A stretch of DNA of 64,000 bases, taken from NCBI RefSeq assembly GCF_010119385.1, contig NZ_VFIE01000017.1, positions 523,122 through 587,121 of the forward strand, given 5' to 3'. Of this stretch, positions 51,253-63,668 are shown piece by piece. Origin of the DNA: Nesterenkonia haasae (GTDB lineage Bacteria; Actinomycetota; Actinomycetes; Actinomycetales; Micrococcaceae). Every line of letters begins with the position of its first letter. Position 1 is the stretch's first letter. The translations under genes were made by a program, and so were the position numbers. The notes beneath the pieces are model-generated. The model was not told the origin of the DNA. It ran no database searches and was given only the letters and a program-made list of their open reading frames with translations.

Positions 51253-52539
51253 TTACTCGAGGAGCCGGCGAGTCACCGCATCAGCAAGTAATCGACCCTC
51301 CAGAGTCAGCACGATCCGCCCTTCAGGGTAAGCCTCGGTAGGGCATGCGGCTGAGGGATCTGCCAGACCCTCAGCCGTCAGCTGCTGCAGAACCTGCCCG
51401 GTGATGGGGACTCCTCCCCCCTGCAGGAGCTGGGGCAGGGTGTTGAACTCGGCCACGTCCAGACCCTCCACGATCCGTAGCCGAAGCATGAGGTACTCCA
51501 GGACGGCAGCTTCTGCGTCGAGCAGCTCCCGTCCGTGGCCCGGGGAGATTCCCTGCTGCACTCGCTGCGCATAGGGAGCAGGGTGTTTGACGTTCCACCA
51601 GCGCATACCAGCGAGATGCGAATGCGCACCAGGGCCCGCACCCCACCAGTCAGAATCCCGCCAGTAGTTCACATTGTGTCGAGACTGGGATTGCCCCTTG
51701 TGCGAGAAGTTCGACACCTCATACCACTCGTAACCCGCAGCGGCCACCATCTGGTCCGTCATTATGTACTTATCAGCTTGGTCATCGGGGTCGATGTCAA
51801 CCAATTCGCCGCGGCGGATCTGGGCTGCCATAGCGGTTCCGTCCTCGACAATCAGGGAGTAGGCGCTGATGTGATCGGGGCGCAGGGCGATCGCTGCTCT
51901 CAGACTTTGGCTCCAGTCCTCCAACGACTCCCCCGGCGTTCCATAGATGAGGTCGAGGGAGGTTTCGAGACCAGCAGCCCGGGCTGCGGCGTGAGCAGTC
52001 GGCACATTATCCGGATCATGGGTGCGATCCAGGGTTCGCAGGACGTGCGGCACAGCCGACTGCATCCCTAAGCTCAGTCGGGTGAACCCGGCTTCGGCCA
52101 GAATCTGAGCTGATTCGTCGGTCACCGTGTCGGGATTTGCCTCAGTGGTCACCTCTGCATCAGGGGCGAAGCCGAACAGATCCTTCGCTTTCTGCAAAAT
52201 TCGCGCGAGGTCCCCGGCTGGCAGCAGTGTTGGGGTCCCGCCGCCGAAGAAGATGGTGGAGAGGGCACGCTCTGGTGCGCCGGCGTCGTCGAGCGTTCGG
52301 CGAGCAAACTCCAGCTCGGCCACCACCGTCTCCGGGTACGACTGGTGCGAAGCTCCCGGACCGAGGTCAGCTGAGGTGTAGGTGTTGAAGTCGCAGTAGC
52401 CGCAGCGCACCGAGCAGAACGGAATGTGCACATAGAGCCCAAAAGGCTTATCCGCTCGTGCAGGCAGAGCTTCAATCACCTCGGGCGGGAAGCTGCCGTC
52501 AGCGGGAACAGGGTCACCCAGAGGCAATGCGGAGGGCAT
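51253..52539 (-). CDS. hemW: Radical SAM haem chaperone HemW
   Basis: Radical SAM protein that binds and passes on haem, formerly taken for coproporphyrinogen oxidase. The cluster motif is [10 protein letters not shown] (C-x3-C-x2-C-D-F, HemW type). [11 protein letters not shown] and the HemN-like C-terminal domain follow. 428 residues. It lies 38 bases after lepA. Confidence 0.94.
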   Translation of the reverse strand: MPSALPLGDPVPADGSFPPEVIEALPARADKPFGLYVHIPFCSVRCGYCDFNTYTSADLGPGASHQSYPETVVAELEFARRTLDDAGAPERALSTIFFGGGTPTLLPAGDLARILQKAKDLFGFAPDAEVTTEANPDTVTDESAQILAEAGFTRLSLGMQSAVPHVLRTLDRTHDPDNVPTAHAAARAAGLETSLDLIYGTPGESLEDWSQSLRAAIALRPDHISAYSLIVEDGTAMAAQIRRGELVDIDPDDQADKYIMTDQMVAAAGYEWYEVSNFSHKGQSQSRHNVNYWRDSDWWGAGPGAHSHLAGMRWWNVKHPAPYAQRVQQGISPGHGRELLDAEAAVLEYLMLRLRIVEGLDVAEFNTLPQLLQGGGVPITGQVLQQLTAEGLADPSAACPTEAYPEGRIVLTLEGRLLADAVTRRLLE

Positions 52540-52577
52540 GTCGTCTCATTCACCGGCGAAGGCAGCAACACCAGAGG

Positions 52578-54437
52578 TCACTTCTTCGCCTTCTCCTTGG
52601 CGTTGCCCTCATCCGAACTCAGCGCAGCAATAAATGCCTCCTGCGGGACCTCGACAGTGCCGACCATCTTCATCCGCTTCTTGCCCTCCTTCTGCTTCTC
52701 GAGCAGCTTGCGCTTACGGCTGATATCGCCGCCGTAGCACTTGGAGAGCACATCCTTGCGGATAGCTCGAATGTTTTCGCGGGCGATGATGCGGGAACCG
52801 ATGGCAGCTTGGATCGGCACCTCGAACTGCTGACGAGGGATGAGGTCTTTGAGCTTTGACGCCATCTTGACCCCGTAGGCGTAGGCATGATCCCGGTGGG
52901 TGATGGCACTGAATGCGTCAACCTTGTCACCCTGCAAGAGGATCTCCACCTTGACCAGATCAGCGGACTGATCCCCGGAAGCTTGCCAGTTCAGTGACGC
53001 ATACCCCTTGGTGCGCGACTTCAGCTGGTCGAAGAAGTCGAACACGATCTCCGCAAGCGGCATGGTGTAGCGGATCTCCACGCGCTCCTCAGAGAGGTAG
53101 TCCATACCATCCATTGACCCGCGTCGGGACTGGCAGAGTTCCATGACCGCACCGATGAATTCGGCTGGGACGATAATGGTGGCATCGACGATGGGTTCGC
53201 GGATCTCATCGATCTTGCCGTCTGGGAACTCCGACGGGTTGGTCACCTCATGAGGTTCTCCGGATTCATCTTTCACGTGGTAGATCACGTTCGGAGCCGT
53301 GGAGATCAGATCCAGATTGTATTCCTGCTCCAGGCGCTCCCGGGTAATCTCCAGGTGCAGCAGCCCCAGAAATCCCACACGGAAGCCGAATCCCAGAGCA
53401 GTTGAGGTTTCGGGTTCGAAGTTCAGCGCGGCGTCATTGAGTTGGAGTTTCTCCAGTGCCTCACGCAGTACCGGAAAATCCGAACCGTCCAGGGGGAACA
53501 GCCCGGAGAACACCATGGGTTTGGGTTCCTGATAGCCGCCGATAATCGACGACGCCGGTTTCGCTGCGGAGGTCACCGTGTCACCCACTTTGGACTGCCG
53601 CACGTCCTTGACCCCGGTGATGAGATAACCGACCTCCCCCACACCGAGGCCTTCGGTGGCCTCAGGTTCAGGGCTGGAGACGCCAATCTCCAAAAGTTCA
53701 TGGGTCGCGCCGGTGGACATCATCTTGATCTTTTCGCGGCGGCCGAGCCTGCCGTCGGTGACACGTACGAACGTGACAACGCCCCGGTACGTGTCATAGA
53801 CGGAATCGAAGATCATCGCCCGCGCCGGAGAGTCGGCCTCACCTTCGGGGGCAGGGACCTGGTCAACAATCCGGTCCAGCAGCTCCTCGACTCCTTCTCC
53901 GGTTTTCCCGGAAACCCGCAGCACATCATCAGGCTCACAACCGATCAGGTGGGCCAATTCTTCGGCATACTTGTCCGGCATGGCCGCCGGGAGGTCGATC
54001 TTGTTGAGCACCGGGATGATCGTCAGTTCATGCTCCATCGCCAGGTAGAGATTCGCCAAAGTTTGAGCTTCAATGCCTTGGGCGGCGTCGACCAGGAGGA
54101 CTGCGCCCTCACAAGCGGCTAAAGAGCGGGAGACTTCGTAGCTGAAGTCCACATGGCCGGGGGTGTCGATCATGTGGAACGCGTAGGTCTCGCCCAGAAA
54201 ATCCCAGGGCATACGAACTGCCTGAGACTTGATGGTGATGCCGCGTTCGCGCTCAATGTCCATCCGGTCCAGGTACTGGGCCTTCATCAGGCGCGGCTCG
54301 ACGACTCCGGTGAGCTGCAACATTCGGTCGGCGAGGGTGGATTTACCGTGGTCGATATGCGCGATGATGCAAAAATTGCGGATCGAGCGGGGGGCCGTCT
54401 GAGCGGGCACCAGTGGTGTGCTGGCCTTCGGACTCAC
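52578..54437 (-). CDS. lepA: Elongation factor 4 (LepA)
   Basis: Translational GTPase acting in ribosome assembly and back-translocation. G1 is [10 protein letters not shown]3 DTPGHVDF, G4 NKID. The LepA C-terminal domain is present ([29 protein letters not shown] near the end). 619 residues. Start GTG 54437, with TATGAT on the minus strand at 54472-54477 as a possible -10 element. Confidence 0.97.
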   Translation of the reverse strand: MSPKASTPLVPAQTAPRSIRNFCIIAHIDHGKSTLADRMLQLTGVVEPRLMKAQYLDRMDIERERGITIKSQAVRMPWDFLGETYAFHMIDTPGHVDFSYEVSRSLAACEGAVLLVDAAQGIEAQTLANLYLAMEHELTIIPVLNKIDLPAAMPDKYAEELAHLIGCEPDDVLRVSGKTGEGVEELLDRIVDQVPAPEGEADSPARAMIFDSVYDTYRGVVTFVRVTDGRLGRREKIKMMSTGATHELLEIGVSSPEPEATEGLGVGEVGYLITGVKDVRQSKVGDTVTSAAKPASSIIGGYQEPKPMVFSGLFPLDGSDFPVLREALEKLQLNDAALNFEPETSTALGFGFRVGFLGLLHLEITRERLEQEYNLDLISTAPNVIYHVKDESGEPHEVTNPSEFPDGKIDEIREPIVDATIIVPAEFIGAVMELCQSRRGSMDGMDYLSEERVEIRYTMPLAEIVFDFFDQLKSRTKGYASLNWQASGDQSADLVKVEILLQGDKVDAFSAITHRDHAYAYGVKMASKLKDLIPRQQFEVPIQAAIGSRIIARENIRAIRKDVLSKCYGGDISRKRKLLEKQKEGKKRMKMVGTVEVPQEAFIAALSSDEGNAKEKAKK

Positions 54438-54484
54438 GTGTTCAATCCGTCCTTCGCATAGGGGTCAGTCCATCATAAAGCGAA

Positions 54485-54512
54485 GGCCCCGCACGCGGTC
54501 ACGTGCGAGGCC
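54485..54512 (-). terminator. Intrinsic terminator of rpsT
   Basis: Stem of 11 bases with one mismatch, GGCCCCGCACG (54485-54495) against 54502-54512, loop of six. On the minus strand it is followed by TTCGCTTT. It lies 17 bases beyond the rpsT stop. Confidence 0.85.
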
Positions 54513-54529
54513 CCTGCAGGAGCGTCGGG

Positions 54530-54790
54530 TCAGACCGACTGCACCAGGTGTGCGATTCCGGATTTCCGGTTAGCAGCCTGGTTCTTGTGGATGACGCCCT
54601 TCGAGACGGCTTTGTCGAGCTTGCGGCTAGCCTCCCGGTTGGCGACGACAGCTGCGTCCTTGTCACCGGCTTCGACGGCGTTGTGGACCTTCTTGATCGC
54701 AGTCTTGATCTCCGACTTGACCGCCTGGTTGCGCTGGCGGCTCTTTTCGTTGGTGAGAATGCGCTTCTTCTGAGACTTGATATTTGCCAC
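54530..54790 (-). CDS. rpsT: 30S ribosomal protein S20
   Basis: Primary 16S-binding protein. The 86-residue protein is basic and helical, begins [16 protein letters not shown], and has [13 protein letters not shown] near the C-terminus. It has its own terminator and a long 5' leader of about 200 bases. Adjacent to holA, the common order. Confidence 0.97.
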   Translation of the reverse strand: MANIKSQKKRILTNEKSRQRNQAVKSEIKTAIKKVHNAVEAGDKDAAVVANREASRKLDKAVSKGVIHKNQAANRKSGIAHLVQSV

Positions 54791-55008
54791 GGGTGAATTC
54801 CTTAGCTACTTGTGCTTGTCATGACGAGCACTGCCTTGACGCCCCGGTGAGGGCGCGGCGACGACGGAAGTTTTCAGTGGTGTGGGGCACCTTGGCGATT
54901 CACGCTGGACTCTTCAGGTAGAGGGGCCCATGAGCTCAGCGCGCTGGTTGCCGTCGCCAGACAGTGCAGGGGCCTTCATCGACCCCCGGACACTAGCACC
55001 ATATCCTA
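54791..55008 (-). promoter_or_regulatory. rpsT 5' leader and candidate promoter
   Basis: TAGGAT at 55008-55003 on the minus strand could be the -10 element, giving an untranslated leader of about 205 bases before GTG/ATG 54790. No open frame of note is in it, and the segment has several short inverted repeats. S20 leaders that control their own translation are known in other bacteria; whether this is one is not shown. Confidence 0.4.
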
Positions 55009-55033
55009 GCAGACTTGGGGCCAGTTCGACGGT

Positions 55034-56035
55034 CTAGGAGACTTGCGTGGTGATCCGCGCGATGGCTTTTTCGACGGCGTACTCCGGGGTTCTGGACACA
55101 CCCTTGACTTCGGCGTCGGCCTGGGCGACGGCTTCCACTGCGCCTGCGGCCTCACGCGGGGTCCACCGGCGGGCTGTCTCAGCGGCCTGTTTCAGCTGCC
55201 AGGGGGCCATCTTCAGGGTCTGCGCGAGTTCCCCCTGGGCGCCGCGGTGGTCTACCAGCGCTGCCACCTGCCGCGCCTTCATAGCCAGGGCGGCGGTGAC
55301 CGCTACTGGAGATACGCCGGTGGAGAGCGCGTGGCGGTAAAGCCGAAGGGCTGCCTCGCCCCGTCCCGCGAAGGTGGCGTCAGCGACTTTGAATGCCGAG
55401 GCTTCCACACGTCCACCGAAGTACTTATCGACATGGTCGGCGGTGATGTCCTCCGGGACATCGCGCATCAGTTGCTGGCAGGCACTGCCAAGATCGGACA
55501 AGGTGGAGCCTGCCGCAGACACCAGAGCCCTGGCCGCCTCGGGGTGGATGGTGCGTTGAGCGGTGCGGAACTCTTTGCGCACAAAATCGAGCTTGTCATT
55601 GTCGCTCTTAACTGATGAGCAGTCGACGACGACCCCGCGGGCGCTGATCGCGTCAGTCAGCTTCTTCCCCCGGTTACCTCCGCTGTGGCGAAGGATCAGC
55701 GTCACCTCAGAATCGGCGGGTTCCTCCAGGAAACGCAGTGCATCCTCCAGGAAGACCTCGTTCATGTGGGCCAGGTCTTCAGCCAGGATCAATCTCGGTT
55801 CGCCGAACAGCGAGGGCGAGGCGAGGGTGGTGAGTTCACCGCGTGTGGCTTCTGAGACATCCATCCTGGTGAACTCCAGATCTGGGTGTTGCGCCTTCAG
55901 GGCAGCCCGCACTCGATCCAGAGCGCGAGTGGCGACGTAGTCTTCAGCGCCCTTCAGGAGGATCAACGCGGAGGGTTCAACTGTGCGGAAGTCCGGCCCT
56001 GTCGGTGGTGCACGGTGAGAGGATCTGGGCGGCAT
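55034..56035 (-). CDS. holA: DNA polymerase III delta subunit
   Basis: Clamp-loader subunit that opens the sliding clamp. The 333-residue protein has the divergent AAA+ fold without a usable P-loop and the segments SALILLKGAEDYVATRALDRV, SPSLFGEPRLILAEDL and the C-terminal collar domain. Family assignment rests on overall pattern and position before rpsT. Confidence 0.93.
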   Translation of the reverse strand: MPPRSSHRAPPTGPDFRTVEPSALILLKGAEDYVATRALDRVRAALKAQHPDLEFTRMDVSEATRGELTTLASPSLFGEPRLILAEDLAHMNEVFLEDALRFLEEPADSEVTLILRHSGGNRGKKLTDAISARGVVVDCSSVKSDNDKLDFVRKEFRTAQRTIHPEAARALVSAAGSTLSDLGSACQQLMRDVPEDITADHVDKYFGGRVEASAFKVADATFAGRGEAALRLYRHALSTGVSPVAVTAALAMKARQVAALVDHRGAQGELAQTLKMAPWQLKQAAETARRWTPREAAGAVEAVAQADAEVKGVSRTPEYAVEKAIARITTQVS

Positions 56036-56057
56036 GGTCTGATCCTATCGGTGCTAC

Positions 56058-56540
56058 TCAGTCTCGGCGGATCGCTCGGAGTGCGTCTAACACCTCGGTG
56101 AAGTCGCGGCTCTGGGTGAACTCAGCAGATACAGTTCGGCGCACCCTCAGCTGCGCATCCAGGACGAACGTTTCCCGGGTTGGGCAGCCCTTCTGCACAT
56201 CAAAGGCCCCAAACGCCTGCGCGACTGCCCCATGCGGCCAGAAGTCGCTGAGCAGATCGAATCGAATCTCGCCGAGCCGCTCAGCATAGGCACGGAGAGT
56301 GTGCACACTGTCGCAGGAAATGGCACAGAGCCGGACACCCATGTGGGCGAGGTCGGCCCATCTGGCCTGGATTTCGGTGAGTTCAGAGCCGCAGACCTGA
56401 CTAAATGCGAACGGATAAAACATGAGCACACTGGGGGCTCCGCGAAGCTGCTCCGTCTCCACAGTTTCGCCATGCTGGTTTCGCAGTGCAAAGTCAGCGG
56501 CGGTCTCTTTCAGAGCCGGGCGGCGTCGTGCAGGGCTCAC
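56058..56540 (-). CDS. AhpE-like peroxiredoxin
   Basis: Thiol peroxidase reducing peroxides. The 160-residue protein has the peroxidatic Cys in FAFSQVCGSEL (Thr/Ser three residues before Cys), an Arg in the C-terminal part, and only that active-site cysteine pattern, as in one-Cys AhpE. It lies behind the DUF3052 gene, which mirrors the order in Streptomyces. Confidence 0.92.
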   Translation of the reverse strand: MSPARRRPALKETAADFALRNQHGETVETEQLRGAPSVLMFYPFAFSQVCGSELTEIQARWADLAHMGVRLCAISCDSVHTLRAYAERLGEIRFDLLSDFWPHGAVAQAFGAFDVQKGCPTRETFVLDAQLRVRRTVSAEFTQSRDFTEVLDALRAIRRD

Positions 56541-56547
56541 TGCGGCT

Positions 56548-56985
56548 CTAGGACCAGGATTTGCGGTGCACCAGTCGACTGGCCGACCAGTCGGCGCTCA
56601 CACCGGCGGAGGATGTCACATGGAGGCCGGCGTCGGTGGCCGCATCTTGGATTTCCACCGGCGGCACATAGCCGTCACGGCCGGACCGGGGTGTCATCAG
56701 CCAGACCGCGCCGCCCTCCTCCAAAGTGGTCAGGCCATCCAGTAGCGCATCGGTGAGGTCCTCTTCACCCGCGCGGAACCACAGCAGTACGGCGTCGACG
56801 ACCTCTTGCTCATCCTCATCGATGAGAGGTTCGTCGAGAAGTTCGTCCAAGGCATCCCGGAGGTCATCGTCAACGTCGTCGTCGACCCCAATCTCCTGCA
56901 CCAGTGCATCGGCCTTTAGACCGAGCTCCTCAAGCAGGCTCTTGTGGTCAACAACATTCGTGGCGGCATCATTATTCAGTCCCAC
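56548..56985 (-). CDS. DUF3052 family protein
   Basis: Small acidic actinobacterial protein of unknown function. GTG 56985 gives MGLNNDAATNVVDH and 145 residues, as in the family, and a TAACGT element ends seven bases before it, suggesting a leaderless transcript; the frame reaches 57099 but lacks support. Conserved features: EIGVDDDVDDDLRDAL, then VDAVLLWFR and GGAVWLMTPRSGRDG. Divergent from aceE, as in Streptomyces, where a link to aceE regulation has been suggested only by position. Confidence 0.88.
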   Translation of the reverse strand: MGLNNDAATNVVDHKSLLEELGLKADALVQEIGVDDDVDDDLRDALDELLDEPLIDEDEQEVVDAVLLWFRAGEEDLTDALLDGLTTLEEGGAVWLMTPRSGRDGYVPPVEIQDAATDAGLHVTSSAGVSADWSASRLVHRKSWS

Positions 56986-57158
56986 AACGTCAACGTTACG
57001 CGGATTTATCGCTGAGCGGGAAGTGCGACACTTCATGAAACCGGTAGAGTTGCATTTCAGACTGGGTCTGTCCGCCACCCATGCGGCTCGGATCACCACC
57101 TCGAAAATGGTCCTGCTACCGCGGGGCCGGTACTACAACGTCAGAAAGGTGCCCCACA

Positions 57159-59900
<2,742 letters not shown>

Positions 59901-59927
59901 GCTACTGGTTGTAGACACCCCACAACG

Positions 59928-59933
59928 TAGGGT
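59928..59933 (+). promoter_or_regulatory. Candidate -10 element of fasR
   Basis: TAGGGT ends eight bases before ATG 59942 in the 41-base gap after aceE. It sits within an inverted repeat ACACCC-N9-GGGTGT (59915-59935). GTTGTAGA at 59908-59915 is shared with the fabD upstream region. Confidence 0.35.
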
Positions 59934-59941
59934 GTGAGTCT

Positions 59942-61117
59942 ATGAGTGTCGACACAGGACGGCTGCCCAAAGCCGTACACGTCTCAGAAGAGGCCCTTGA
60001 GGTGCTGCGCAGCAACACCGGCAAGCTGACCACTGAAGTGGGTCAGCACCTGGAGGCTGAACTGCCCTGGTACAACCAGCTCTCCACTGAAGAGCGCGCC
60101 TCGCTGCGCCTCATCGCCCAGCGGGGCATCGCAGGCCTGGCCAACTGGCTGCAGGATCCAGCAGCACGTTCGCTCCCACTGGTCAACGAACTGCTGGGGC
60201 CAGCGCCCACCGACCTGATGCGCACGATCAGCCTCCAGCGTGCGCTGCAGCTGATTCGCACCATCGTTGACGCTGTGGAAGCCAGGCTTCCCGGCCTGAT
60301 GCCTGAGCCGGACCAACCTCCCATGCTGGAGGCTGTGTTGCGCTACTCGAGGGAAGTAGCCTTCGCCATTGCCGATGTCTACGCCCGCGCAGCGGAGTCT
60401 CGCGGGGCCTGGGATTCACGCCTCGAGGCCCTGTTGGTGGACGCGGTTCTGCGTGCCGACCCGGCCGAGCAGATCGCCTCCCGAGCTGCAGCTGTGGGCT
60501 GGCAGTCTGGTGCCGGCGTCGTCGTCGTGGTCGGGTCCGCGCCTGAGCAGGCTGATGCGGTGTTCCTTTCCCACCTGCGGCGGCAGTGTGTCCGATTCGC
60601 CGGCGACGCTGTCGTCGGTGTGCAGGGCCATCGGCTGATCCTGCTGCTGGGCGGGGTCACGAACTTGGAACAGGGACTGGCTAGAATCTTGCCGCACTTT
60701 GGCGAAGGGCCAGTGGTCTACTCCCAGCACGAGGGGCCGATCGCCAACGCTGCCCGCTGCGCCCAGTCCGCGTTCGCCGGCTGCTCAGCGGCGCCGGCTT
60801 GGAGCCGCACTCCCCGGCCAGCCGCAGCGGAGGAGCTGCTTCCGGAGCGGGCTCTTGCCGGAGACCCGCACGCCAAAGACGCTCTGACCAGCGGAATCTG
60901 CACCCCTCTGCAGGCTGCCGGTCACGGCCTACTTGAAACCGTGGATGCCTATGTCAACGGTGGGCACTCCCTAGAGGCCACTGCGCGGGAGCTGTTTGTG
61001 CACACCAATACAGTCCGCTACCGCCTCAAACGCATTACGGAAGTCACCGGGTGGGATCCTATGGAGCCCCGCGATGCTTACGTTCTGCATACAGCATTGT
61101 CCCTAGGTCGGCTGTGA
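59942..61117 (+). CDS. fasR: PucR-family regulator of fatty acid synthesis (FasR-like)
   Basis: Transcription regulator. The 391-residue protein has a C-terminal PucR helix-turn-helix, LLETVDAYVNGGHSLEATAREL then HTNTVRYRLKRI, and a central GGDEF-like/CdaR region with no catalytic motif. The N-terminal 150 residues are helical. Its place directly before fabD-fabH-acpP-fabF corresponds to FasR of Streptomyces coelicolor (SCO2386), an activator of that operon. The target palindrome at 61141-61157 is in the fabD promoter region. Role inferred from family and position. Confidence 0.88.
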   Translation: MSVDTGRLPKAVHVSEEALEVLRSNTGKLTTEVGQHLEAELPWYNQLSTEERASLRLIAQRGIAGLANWLQDPAARSLPLVNELLGPAPTDLMRTISLQRALQLIRTIVDAVEARLPGLMPEPDQPPMLEAVLRYSREVAFAIADVYARAAESRGAWDSRLEALLVDAVLRADPAEQIASRAAAVGWQSGAGVVVVVGSAPEQADAVFLSHLRRQCVRFAGDAVVGVQGHRLILLLGGVTNLEQGLARILPHFGEGPVVYSQHEGPIANAARCAQSAFAGCSAAPAWSRTPRPAAAEELLPERALAGDPHAKDALTSGICTPLQAAGHGLLETVDAYVNGGHSLEATARELFVHTNTVRYRLKRITEVTGWDPMEPRDAYVLHTALSLGRL

Positions 61118-61140
61118 CGAGGAGCGAGCTGACCAGAACG

Positions 61141-61157
61141 TTGTAGAGTACCTACAA
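61141..61157 (+). promoter_or_regulatory. Palindrome in the fabD promoter, candidate FasR site
   Basis: TTGTAG-AGTAC-CTACAA, perfect six-base arms, lies 69 bases before the fabD start. The half GTTGTAGA recurs before fasR (59908-59915). It may also serve as the -35 element. Confidence 0.5.
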
Positions 61158-61225
61158 GTTCGTGCACACGATGTCGTCTGTGGAGATGGGGGCGCTAACG
61201 CCCAGGTGATGGAAAGGTTGAGCGT

Positions 61226-62164
61226 GTGCTAGCTATCGTATGCCCTGGACAGGGCTCCCAGACTCCCGGTCTCCTGACCCCGTGGCTGGAGAACGACGAC
61301 GCCACCGCCGCGCTTCTTGCCGAATACTCCGGGTATGCGGGAACCGATCTCATCGCCCACGGCACCACATCCGATGAAGAGACCATCCGCGACACTGCCG
61401 TCGCGCAGCCTCTTATTGTGGCCTCCACGCTGTTGAGCGCCAATGCACTTGGCCTCACGCCGGGGCGGCTCTCGGAGCTCGGCGACAAGGTTCTCGTCTC
61501 CGGCCATTCAGTGGGTGAGATTCCTGCGGCGGCTCTGGCTGGGGTGCTGACTGCCCAGCAGGCTTTGGAGCTGATCTCGGTGCGTGCAACGGCAATGGCT
61601 GAGGCTGCTGGAGCTGAAACCACCGGGATGGCCGCAGTACTTGGTGGCGCGGAGGAAGAGGTGTTGACCGCCATCGAGTCAGCCGGGCTCACCCCAGCGA
61701 ACCTCAACGGGGCCGGGCAAATCGTGGCCGCAGGCTCCCAGGCCGGAATTGATCGCCTCTGCTCCAATCCTCCGGCCCGCGCCCGGGCGATCCCGCTGAA
61801 GGTCGCCGGAGCCTTCCATACGCAGTACATGGCCCCCGCCAAGCGCGCATTGTCCGCCGCAGCGCAGTCCACATCGGCGGCCCATCCAGGAGTGACCCTA
61901 CTGTCGAACCGCGACGGAGCTGCGGTGCATACCGGTTCTGACGTCTTGGACCAGATTGTCGACCAGGTCACCCGACCAGTGCGCTGGGACTCGTGCATGG
62001 ATTCCATGCGGGAGGCCGGTGTCACCGGAGTTCTGGAACTGCTGCCGGGCGGAACGCTCGCCGGACTCGCCAAACGCGCTATGAAAGGCACCAAGACATG
62101 TGCCGTGAAGTCTCCTGACGACCTCAGCGCCGCCGCTGAGTTCATAGCAGAACACACCGCCTGA
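61226..62164 (+). CDS. fabD: Malonyl-CoA:ACP transacylase
   Basis: Loads malonyl groups on acyl carrier protein. Catalytic serine in GHSVGEIPAAALAG, oxyanion motif CPGQGSQTPG, catalytic His in AGAFHTQYM. 312 residues. GTG start with GAAAGG nine bases upstream. First gene of the fabD-fabH-acpP-fabF cluster, directly behind fasR. Confidence 0.96.
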   Translation: MLAIVCPGQGSQTPGLLTPWLENDDATAALLAEYSGYAGTDLIAHGTTSDEETIRDTAVAQPLIVASTLLSANALGLTPGRLSELGDKVLVSGHSVGEIPAAALAGVLTAQQALELISVRATAMAEAAGAETTGMAAVLGGAEEEVLTAIESAGLTPANLNGAGQIVAAGSQAGIDRLCSNPPARARAIPLKVAGAFHTQYMAPAKRALSAAAQSTSAAHPGVTLLSNRDGAAVHTGSDVLDQIVDQVTRPVRWDSCMDSMREAGVTGVLELLPGGTLAGLAKRAMKGTKTCAVKSPDDLSAAAEFIAEHTA

Positions 62165-62187
62165 AACTCCGACTGAAGAGACACACA

Positions 62188-63240
62188 GTGACCGCCACCC
62201 TGAAGCCCACCAACCCAGTCGATGCCACCGCTGTGCTCGGCCTCGGTGCTTATCGCCCTTCAACCCTTGTGGACAATGAGCAGATCTGCCAGTGGATTGA
62301 CTCTTCAGACGAATGGATCCGCAAGCGGACCGGAATCGTCACTCGTCATCGAGCCCCTGCAGACGTCTCTGTGGTCGATATGGCGGAGGCCGCTGCGCTT
62401 GAGGCACTCCAGGATGCGGGCATTGCCGGTTCACAGGTGGACTCGGTCATCGTGTCTACGGTGACTCACCCCTATATGACCCCTTCGGCCGCCTCCGACC
62501 TTGCCCACCGAGTCGGTGCCACGCCAGCCGCTGCCTTCGACATCTCCGCAGCTTGCGCCGGTTACTGCTACGGCATCGCGCAAGCGGATGCGCTTGTCCG
62601 ATCCGGCCACGCCGAGCATGTATTGGTCGTCGGGGTGGAGAAACTCTCCGACATTATCGACAACCATGAACGGTCCATCAGTTTTCTGCTGGGCGACGGC
62701 GCTGGCGCTGTGGTGGTCGGGCCTTCCGTCACTCCAGGCATCGCTGCATCAGTCATCGGGTCAAACGGTGAGAAGTGGAATGCAGTGTCCATGGACAGCT
62801 CCCTCCTGAGGTTGCGGGATGCTCTGTTCGACGCCCACACCTCGGGTGATGCCACCGCGCTGCTGGATCAGGAACAGCGGTTGTGGCCCACACTTCGGCA
62901 GGACGGGCAGACCGTGTTCCGCTGGGCAGTTTGGGAAATGGCGAAAGTTGCCGCCGAGGCTCTTGAGAAAGCAGGCGTTGCGGCCGAAGACCTTGCGGCA
63001 TTTGTCCCGCACCAGGCCAACATCAGGATCATCGACGAGCTATCCAAACAGCTCAAACTTCCTGAACATGTCCTGGTGGGCCGTGACATCGTTGATGCTG
63101 GTAACACCTCTGCGGCGTCAATTCCCCTGGCGCTGCATCGCTTGCGAGCCGAGAATCCTGAAATTTCTGGGGGGCTCGCACTGCAGATCGGATTCGGCGC
63201 GGGCCTGGTGTACGGCGCACAAGTCATCCGAATCCCGTAA
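62188..63240 (+). CDS. fabH: Beta-ketoacyl-ACP synthase III
   Basis: Starts fatty acid chains by condensing an acyl-CoA with malonyl-ACP; in this group branched starters are likely. The Cys-His-Asn triad is seen in ISAACAGYCYG, FVPHQANIRI and DAGNTSAASIP. 350 residues. GTG start 24 bases after the fabD stop. Confidence 0.97.
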   Translation: MTATLKPTNPVDATAVLGLGAYRPSTLVDNEQICQWIDSSDEWIRKRTGIVTRHRAPADVSVVDMAEAAALEALQDAGIAGSQVDSVIVSTVTHPYMTPSAASDLAHRVGATPAAAFDISAACAGYCYGIAQADALVRSGHAEHVLVVGVEKLSDIIDNHERSISFLLGDGAGAVVVGPSVTPGIAASVIGSNGEKWNAVSMDSSLLRLRDALFDAHTSGDATALLDQEQRLWPTLRQDGQTVFRWAVWEMAKVAAEALEKAGVAAEDLAAFVPHQANIRIIDELSKQLKLPEHVLVGRDIVDAGNTSAASIPLALHRLRAENPEISGGLALQIGFGAGLVYGAQVIRIP

Positions 63241-63295
63241 GTTAGACACGCACGTTTTTTGCACATCCAACCGAACACTAATGAGAGGAGCCCCA

Positions 63296-63541
63296 GTGGC
63301 TGATAAGAATGCAATCCTCGCCGGACTTGCCGAGATCGTAGAGGAAGAGACCGGTCTGGAGACCGAAGAAGTCCAGCTGGACAAGTCTTTCACTGAAGAC
63401 CTGGACATTGACTCCATCTCCATGATGACGATCGTGGTCAATGCCGAAGAGAAGTTCGATGTGAAGATCCCCGATGAGGAGGTCAAGAACTTGACCACCG
63501 TCGGTGATGCTGTGACCTACATCGCCAACGCTGCCGGCTGA
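63296..63541 (+). CDS. acpP: Acyl carrier protein
   Basis: Carries growing acyl chains on phosphopantetheine attached to the Ser in LDIDSISMM (DSI in place of DSL, as in relatives). The 81-residue acidic protein is encoded from GTG 63296 with GAGAGGAG just upstream. A strong hairpin follows at 63572-63595, perhaps letting acpP be made in excess over fabF. Confidence 0.96.
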   Translation: MADKNAILAGLAEIVEEETGLETEEVQLDKSFTEDLDIDSISMMTIVVNAEEKFDVKIPDEEVKNLTTVGDAVTYIANAAG

Positions 63542-63571
63542 GTTCGCTCTTCTCGTTCAGTCGCAGGGTTT

Positions 63572-63595
63572 GTGTGGGGGCTAACGCCCCCACAC
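63572..63595 (+). promoter_or_regulatory. Strong hairpin between acpP and fabF
   Basis: GTGTGGGGGC-TAAC-GCCCCCACAC, ten-base perfect stem and four-base loop, 30 bases after the acpP stop. No T-run follows. A partial terminator or an mRNA-stabilising end are both plausible. The GCTAACGCCC core is repeated before fabD (61194-61203). Confidence 0.65.
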
Positions 63596-63668
63596 CCTCC
63601 GCATAAGCTCTCGTGGTGCTCGTTACTGCGGGACAGACCGCTACATCCTCAGCAGGTAGGAAAGTTCC

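Noticed and set aside
61195-62184. 329-codon open frame antisense to fabD
   Set aside because: Ser/Ala/Arg-biased shadow of the fabD codons with no family match.
62819-63295. Upstream extension of the acpP frame
   Set aside because: Overlaps fabH in another frame; GTG 63296 with GAGAGGAG upstream gives the normal acyl carrier protein length.
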